This document shows positions 57,730 to 64,000 of a stretch of 64,000 bases of DNA, one piece after another. The DNA lies in assembly GCA_002794775.1 (NCBI GenBank), contig NBAY01000043.1:124001-188000 (forward strand), read 5' to 3'. The number at the start of each line of letters is the position of its first letter. The first letter of the stretch is position 1. Both the position numbers and the translations under genes were made by a program. Origin of the DNA: Porodaedalea pini (taxonomy: Eukaryota > Basidiomycota > Agaricomycetes > Hymenochaetales > Hymenochaetaceae). The notes under the pieces were generated by a model. It saw only the letters and a list, made by a program, of their open reading frames with translations, ran no database searches and had not been told where the DNA came from.

Positions 57730-60700
57730 TCAAGGCAAGTCTTCCAGCCCGCCGTAATACACATCTGCTGAATCCTCCAACCATGTCATCCATTTCTTCA
57801 GAAAGCTCCCGCCGTGCTGCACTGTCGAAGAATCACCAATTACGCACTGCGCAAATCAGTATGGTCCATTACACAACAAACAAAAGACGCTTACCATATG
57901 CCGCTTTGCTCGAGTCATTGCAACTAGACTGCCACTTCAACATGACGCATTTTCCGGAATGGGATAAAATACTCACCGTTCAAGCGACGCTTGTCCTTGA
58001 GAAACCCTACCGAGCGCTTTACCATTCCGAAACAGTTTAAGCATACAACTCTCGTCGCAGGTGGCGAAGAAGGTAGACTTACTTTATCATTGCTGCGGAC
58101 AAGGCTAATGATGATTGCTTCTTTTTCCCGACCTTGCATTCCATCGACCGTGCCAATCTCCAGTTCAGCGCCATATGTAGCGGATAAAAGCGAAGAGATG
58201 TGCATCACTTGTGCTTGATACCTATTTGAGAAAAAATCGCAGCAGGCTATGAGAATATATCACAATTATTACAATTTTTGTAACCCCTTACGGCGTAATG
58301 ACGGCTATCTGAGAGGGATAAATCCCAGTGCTAATCTGGCACAACGAGCAATTTAGCTCTTGTCATCCATCCTCTAACCACGAATGCTACTAACCAATTT
58401 CTCTAGCCACGACTTCACCAGCATGGCCTCGTTCTCATTGTACTTACTGCCGTCGTCGCCATCCTCGACGCTCCTTTCAAAGTACTCGCATCCGGAAGTG
58501 TCGAAAAAGACGATCGGAGCAGTAAGCAAATCAGGTGAATCATTGCCAGTCACATTGTCCAGGTCCTGCAGAAGATGGTTGACTACAGACTCGTCCGAGC
58601 GAAGACGTGAGCCATATAACGTTTTCGACGGGAATTCACAGATTTTGTTATGCATCCTTGGAGCATCGTCAGACCAAGGAGTATTGCCCATCGTTTCCGC
58701 ACATACCGATATTGTACTTCGAGCATTTTCTTGATCGATGCTCCATACATCTTCTCGAGCCTTTCAAACAAAGTCGTTGTCAAATCTTTCGGAGGGCGCA
58801 AAGTTCGGGTGAGCTCCCCATGAGCCTTCTTTTTCAATGTTAAACTGCGATCTTCGAGAAGAGACGAACTCGTATCGGAGTCGGTGGATGATTGATTCTC
58901 GCTGTTATTTTTGTCGATACTTCCGGACCGATCTAAGCTTAGATTTTTGAGGGCGCTGGTATCTGGAACAACAGATCGTGAAATTTTATGTTCCATGCGA
59001 GCCTTTGACAGGCCGTGCTGCGCGAGGACAGTGGGAGGCAGTTGCAGCGGATCCCCCGCTAAGATGAGCTTCTTGCCCTTGATGATAGGGATCCAACAAG
59101 CCTTTTCATTGATGAAGATCAATTCAGCTTACTCTTAACGATTGCACGAAGGATAAAAATCACGCACTGCCTCTTTAAATGGCTCTACATTAGCTTGGAA
59201 AATTGATTGCATCTCGAAGTGACTCACCCAAAGCCTGGGTGGCTTCGTCGATTATCACGACGTCGAACAGAATATTTTCGAGAGCACGTCCACCCGCTGA
59301 ATGACACGTCGCTAGTACCACCTCTCGACGTACGCGTCAGAGTATTCGTTAGTATCGTGATTAGAACACAGCTTCTGGCATCTTTATACGACTTACTTGC
59401 GCCTCGGCTAGAACACTACTAACAATCCCCTTTTCGCGTTTTCGAAACCTTGACGAAGTTCCCTTTGTCAGAACTACGAAGTCAGATTAACGAAACGCAC
59501 TAACTCTCGTCGCAGCTGTTTAATCTCGTCCCATAACTTTCTCCGCTCTTCACCTCTTGGTCTTTTCCCTTTCTGCCTCTTGGCTTTGCCTGCCACGAGC
59601 AAGAGAGATTCCGAAAGCTCGTCTTTGATGTCTTTAACAAGCTCGGCCTGTCAAATCCAGGTCAGTGAACGTGGGTGTATGATCTCTGTCTGTAAATCGT
59701 CTACCTGTTCACTACGACTGGACTGCGCATCCAGTGTTGCATCCAATGAGGATGTCGAACCTTTAACTCTGGCTGGATGGCCGATTCTGGTACACTTCAT
59801 CGCTGTCATGCCAGGTAATGGTGGAAGAAGGAGTCTCTCTAATAAGTTGTCCACAGCCAGGTTCGATGCGCCACAAACCAGTATTTTCTTTACTAGGTCT
59901 GGAGTCCGCGCTGAACCTTGCGCGTGGCGTGGTCGCAGAGACTGTCTTATTATTTCTAAAAGTGTGTGTGTTTTTCCGGTTCCTTAGGCATTACCGCGCG
60001 TAAGCAAAAGCCCGTTTATACCAAATATAATGAATACCCGGTGGACCATGGATGCAAGCAACATCTTTACTGCCGACGGCAAACCGGACAGCTTGCTTTT
60101 GACTCTCATTCAGTGATGTATCGTAAAATTCCAAACCATCTGCGTTGACCACCTTTGAGGGAGCGTTGACGCCAAGCAAGACGTTAGCCATGGCCAATGT
60201 GTCCGGATGCAGTATCAAGCTCGTCTGTCGAGAAGAGTCAATTGTTGGACAGCCAAGTCAATCGCTTATGTCTACTTGCATTCTCGCTGGAAATCTCTGG
60301 GGCCAGAGCTGTCCGGAGAGACAACATGACTTTCTGCATGCTGAAATTCAACATTAAGCTAGCCCTTTCTCGCCGTCATGGTTTTCTTAACACAGACCGA
60401 TCATTAGTCACGCTGTTCGCCATCTTCACTCTAGAAGCCAGCAAGGTCAGATACGATTGAAGGACATGAAGTGACTTACAAGCTGCATATGTTTGGCAAA
60501 TCAATGTCTTCGCTGCCTTGTCGATCCTGGGAATCGACTGCAAGCACGATTCGAGAATCCGTCACCTAAGGGAAGAATCAGCGCCCTCTCTTCAAATCGT
60601 TCTTATAGACTAGTCAAGTGTATTAAGGCAAACCGTACACTTACTTTATACACGACCCCCTCTATAAGACTGTCATCCGTGCTTCCAGATCTGGGACTTG

Positions 60701-61170
60701 GTCTTTTCTTTGTAGTTAACGTTTTGGATGACCATGATTTCTCTATGCGCCCTATGTCGCCGGGTCTTCGATGTGCGTTAGATAACATTGAAGCGATGAT
60801 TGTAAACATTCCTCGACGGTCAGGAGCAGGAAGGCAGTTGAATTGATGACAGGCATACCGAAACGTGTGAGGGGGCAGTGTAGCATTCGCGGTGAATGCA
60901 GGGGACCGACCGAGTTCAACCAGACTACGACGACAACAATTGAAGGCTTTAAGACCATGGCAGCCATGTCTTTACTCACTTCCGACCGCCCATCCCGACT
61001 TGAATGTTCACGGCAATAAGATTGAGCAAAGCGAGCCCCTTCTGTTCCAACAACTTCGGGCTGGAGTTTGACAACAAAAGTGTGTTCTGTTCGACTTCCG
61101 CATTTTGTTCTTCTTGCAAAAGATACAATTGACGGTCAAAGAATGAGGCAATATCTTTTGAGAGGGACAT
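57730..61170 (-). CDS. IGHMBP2/Hcs1-type superfamily 1 DNA/RNA helicase
   Basis: A long many-exon minus-strand gene (roughly 850-900 residues). The N-terminus ([20 protein letters not shown], then [20 protein letters not shown]) matches the Hcs1/SMUBP-2 start. The helicase core has [20 protein letters not shown], Walker [16 protein letters not shown] (split by an intron inside the motif), [15 protein letters not shown], the DEAT box [38 protein letters not shown] (intron after R), [31 protein letters not shown] and [10 protein letters not shown]. It ends [20 protein letters not shown] at 57730. Family members unwind nucleic acid 5'-3' and act with DNA polymerase alpha or ribosomes. All motifs are intact. 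Some interior exon boundaries were not fixed. It lacks a visible R3H or AN1 domain after the core, like yeast Hcs1. Confidence 0.9.
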
Positions 61171-61297
61171 GCTCGTCCAAGTTGAAAGGGTCGTAAATGT
61201 CAGATAAAAACAGACGAGGAACACACTTAACCTCCTACCATCACCATCTTGACCGTGGGAAAAGTTATCATCAGTCTATCTCTCCCTTCTGTTTGCA
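61171..61297. other. Junction between the helicase gene start and the retroelement
   Basis: Only 127 bp separate the helicase start codon from the first Met of the retroelement-like frame, so the element lies on or inside the helicase promoter. Confidence 0.5.
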
Positions 61298-62275
61298 ATG
61301 GACAACAAAATGTTGACCAGAGCGAAAGCATCTCTCCATAAAACCAAGTCTTCCCGTTCCCTTGCCAATCCCAAGGACCCCACTAAATGTGAGGAGTGTA
61401 AATCGGATCTCCCCTACCACAGTCGCAGCTGTGTTAGTGGTGCAGCCAAACTTTGCGTCGAATGTGGTCGCGATAAGACCTACAACCACAACGATGAAGT
61501 CTGCGAACGTGTAAAGAAGAATCGTGCCGAGTGGTCTCCCGATATCGAAGCGGACGCCCATGCCGCCGCCCTCCGCAAACAAGGAGACCTCCCGCCGACA
61601 CCCGTCGTCGAGTCTCAGAGCTCACTCAAACGCTCCAACTCAGAGGAGGAGCACAGAGCCATCGCGCCCCCCACTCGTGCCGACGACGCCATGGATGCAG
61701 ACAATTTTTACATCCCCGACGAACACACCAGCCAGGCCCCGCAGGTCGACATCGATAACATATCTGATGAATTCAAGGACTCGGCGATAGCCGAACGTGT
61801 TTCCGATTCATTCATGCAGCTGACCAAAGACACCATACATCATATGACTACCTTTCTTACCCAGCCTTTGTGGACCTCCCCCACACCGTGGTACAATGAC
61901 CCTATTCGTGCGGGCAAAGTGCTCGCAGACGTAGGATCTAATCTCGTAGCGTGGATCAGCAAATCCCATATGTTCGACGATGAGACTATCAAGGAAAATA
62001 AAGCAAATGAGGGACTCCAAGCATTCCATTCTTCCTATTGTATCCATAGCCCTTCTTTCAAACATGTGTTAGAACTTGAACTCTCATCTTTTCTTTTATT
62101 TTCCTTTTACCATTTCTTTTCTCTTAAAAAACTGCCCCTTTTCATTATAATTAATCATCTTTTCAATCATTTTCCACATCCTTTTCACAAGACCTTCATT
62201 CATTCCATTCCGCTCCCTTTATGTAATCTTAGACAATTGGGCAACCGGTTCTCACAAGGTGATCACTGTATATAA
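61298..62275 (+). pseudogene. First frame of the retroelement remnant
   Basis: A 325-codon frame. Residues 1-~250 look like real protein (Cys-rich N-terminus, acidic middle with PTRADDAMDADNFYIPDEH, helical MQLTKDTIHHMTTFLTQPLW). The last ~70 residues are Phe/Ser/His-rich and are just T-rich DNA read through, so the true end or splice point is near 62045. Its link to the second frame is inferred from position and orientation. Confidence 0.5.
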
Positions 62276-62601
62276 GGAAGAGGAATCGCATCTGAACACC
62301 TGTTCTGCTTTTCCTCTTACCTCTGTGACGACCTAGGTGAGACCGCATCCCCCTCCTGTAGTAGAGTACATTGTATTAATCCTCTTACCTCCATGATGAC
62401 CTAGCCTGAGTACAGCGTGTCCCGAGTACCTGCTCGAGTATAACACGTCCCAGACGGCAGTCAGCCAAGGCCTGCCCAGTCCGAGTCATCTCCCGGACTC
62501 CTGCCTAACAACATGTTTTCGACAACATTCAATCTTCCACCCAGGCCATCCGTGATCAGGAAATTGTGGACAATATGCATTCCATGTCCCGTTCTATTTA
62601 A

Positions 62602-63975
62602 GTGCTCTCTTCTCTTGTCACTAAACTCGCTGATAAAACTAACAATATTGAAAAACAGATGTCTCATTTGGTATCTACGGCTAAGCCACCTCCTCCTTCT
62701 ACTAACCAAACCCATGTCAAATTCCTCTCAGACCCCATCGGATCCTGTTTTGTTCATGACAACAGATTCCTGTCCACACTGCCTATAGTGAAACAGTGTG
62801 TTCAAACCCTCAAGAATGGGAGAACTGAATACGCTGCAGCAATCGCTAATACCCAAATCCCTGGGTCCGGATACTGTATGGATTCAGAAGGCACTATATA
62901 TGCCCCTGATGGTTACATACATTCTGCACACAATGCCCTGAAATCTGGCAACACTGCCACAATGATATACTACCCTAAGGTCGAAGCCATTGGCACTGAC
63001 AAGGATGGCTTCACCACAGTCACATACACCAAGGCAGCTCAGAAGAAGCCCAAACCAACTCCAACCAAGGTTATTCGGTCCTCTGATGAACACTCCAATG
63101 GAGAAGTCTCGACGGTCCCTATTAACTGGTCCACTGGTTCAGTCAACATATGCACCTCCAATGTGAAGCATGTATATTTCTCATTGCCAGGGGATTTGGT
63201 GGTTAGGCCATCAACCCTCTCAGTCAAAAATTCAGTGTGAGCAGGCCTTAAGGGCAACCCATTGTTCAAACACCTTGTCGTGCTCAATGTGGAGTACACG
63301 ACCAACAGCAACCTACTAATTGCGTTTACTAACATTTGCTCTGACTTTGATTCTAACTACACCATGCTCACTTCTCAGCTTATCCGCATCCTCAACATTA
63401 GTGGGGTGGCACCTTTCATTCCTTCACCCCAATTCAAAATGATTATTCCTGGTGTCCCGGTCTATGACAAGGATACTAAACTTATTTACAGTGAAGCCAA
63501 CCTATACAACGAAATATCCAGCCTATCTCAATTCGAAGGTCACGAATTCATGTTTCCCCCGAGGTTCATGTTGTCAGTCAAAAGACTGAATGAACATGAC
63601 TTCTGCAACGTATCAGTCATCATGAAGGACGTGGATTGTCTTTCTTTCGATCACTTTTTCCTCTACGGAAACAGGTCTGTACCAGTTTTCAGAGTCATCT
63701 GTCAACTTGAAGAGATGAAGGCGCAGCTGACCATCAACCAATGCAACAACTGTCATCAACTAGGACATCCAGCGTCTAAATGCCGATCTGTTGCCAGATG
63801 CACAATTTGCTTGGAACCACATCGCACAGCAGTCCACATTGCTAAATGCGCACTGTGCACCGTGTCCAACAACTTACACTGCAAACATTTTGCTCACTGC
63901 ATCAATTGCCAAGGCAATCACAGCGCCCACTCTGCTGAGTGCCCTGCACACTGCAATTATCATTCCCCATATTAA
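62602..63975 (+). pseudogene. Gag-like ORF1 with an in-frame stop
   Basis: The frame from 62602 (LSSLVTKLADKTNNIEKQMS) runs to TGA at 63238-63240 and resumes in the same frame (LKGNPLFKHLVVLNVEYTTN) to TAA at 63975. The interior resembles the RNA-binding region of LINE ORF1 proteins, and the end has three or more CCHC-type knuckles (CNNCHQLGHPASKC and so on). Upstream, the same frame continues back through a TAA at about 62598 (AIRDQEIVDNMHSMSRSI), so the ORF has at least two nonsense changes and is not expressed as one protein. Confidence 0.65.
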
Positions 63976-64000
63976 TCTTTATGACTGACATGCTTAACAT

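Larger units (their letters stand above)
61298..64000 (+). mobile_element. Non-LTR retrotransposon remnant (ORF1 region), cut by the window edge
   Basis: Two coding stretches lie on the plus strand. The first (61298-62047 and slightly beyond) starts MDNKMLTRAKASLHKTKSSR, with a Cys pattern CEECKSDLPYHSRSC...CVECGRDK, then acidic and helical sequence. The second (about 62540-63975) ends with tandem zinc knuckles, CNNCHQLGHPASKC, CTICLEPHRTAVHIAKC and later CINCQGNHSAHSAEC, typical of gag-like ORF1 proteins of fungal LINE elements. It is interrupted by TAA near 62598 and TGA at 63238-63240. A T-rich spacer of ~450 bp separates the two stretches. No reverse transcriptase is in the window; it would lie beyond 64000. 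Confidence 0.7.

Noticed and set aside
63238..63240. TGA as a recoded (selenocysteine or readthrough) codon
   Set aside because: Fungi of this group lack selenocysteine decoding, and a second nonsense codon upstream points to decay.

Overview
This window is nuclear DNA from a basidiomycete fungus, most likely an Agaricomycete. The evidence is short introns (about 50-65 nt, GT-AG with rare GC-AG), dense genes on both strands, multi-exon ribosomal and mitochondrial genes, a SNF5 protein carrying a GATA-type zinc finger, and a non-LTR retroelement remnant with zinc knuckles. The species cannot be named from the sequence alone. Exon joins were worked out by hand from splice signals and reading frame. 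Where the exon sum divides exactly by three (GDP-fucose transporter, giant PH protein, QCR8, SNF5, RPS22) the model is well supported.

Layout, 1-31 kb: a GDP-fucose-type nucleotide-sugar transporter (+), FAD synthetase (-), an ArfGAP (+), a decayed gene remnant (+), tubulin cofactor C (-), a single 12.5-kb, 16-exon gene for a 3,867-residue PH-domain protein with Ser/Thr/Pro, SR-type and coiled-coil segments (+), a small Cys-rich protein (-), OST4 (- ; 43 residues) head-to-head with QCR8 (+), and SNF5 (+). 31-37 kb: a small heat-shock protein (-) and a RING protein (-).

The accessory part is 36.5-47.3 kb. A block made of a type-B carboxylesterase gene plus the 5' part of the RING gene has been duplicated. 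One block was then hit by two different insertions. The first is an 849-bp near-perfect foldback element, sitting at a TA inside the esterase stop codon. The second is a 3,954-bp element with 18-bp terminal inverted repeats and TA flanks. It contains decayed, intron-bearing pieces of two unrelated host genes, eIF4G and prolyl-tRNA synthetase, joined in the same orientation, plus a third unidentified piece and a nested foldback repeat. It looks like a gene-capturing (Pack-type) TIR transposon with no visible transposase and is the most interesting object here.

Layout, 47-64 kb: a probable mitochondrial protein (-), GDP-mannose 4,6-dehydratase (-), a GEgh16/GAS1-like secreted protein (+, with a frame problem in the signal peptide), an intron-containing tRNA-Pro(UGG) (-), CTP-dependent diacylglycerol kinase (-), an unrecognised poly-Q protein (-), RPS17 (-) head-to-head with RPS22 (+), an IGHMBP2/Hcs1-type helicase (-), and a decayed non-LTR element ORF1 running to the window edge.

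Themes: GDP-fucose synthesis (4,6-dehydratase) and transport (SLC35C1-like) lie in the same 50 kb; OST4 adds an N-glycosylation component. Several gene pairs share short divergent promoters.
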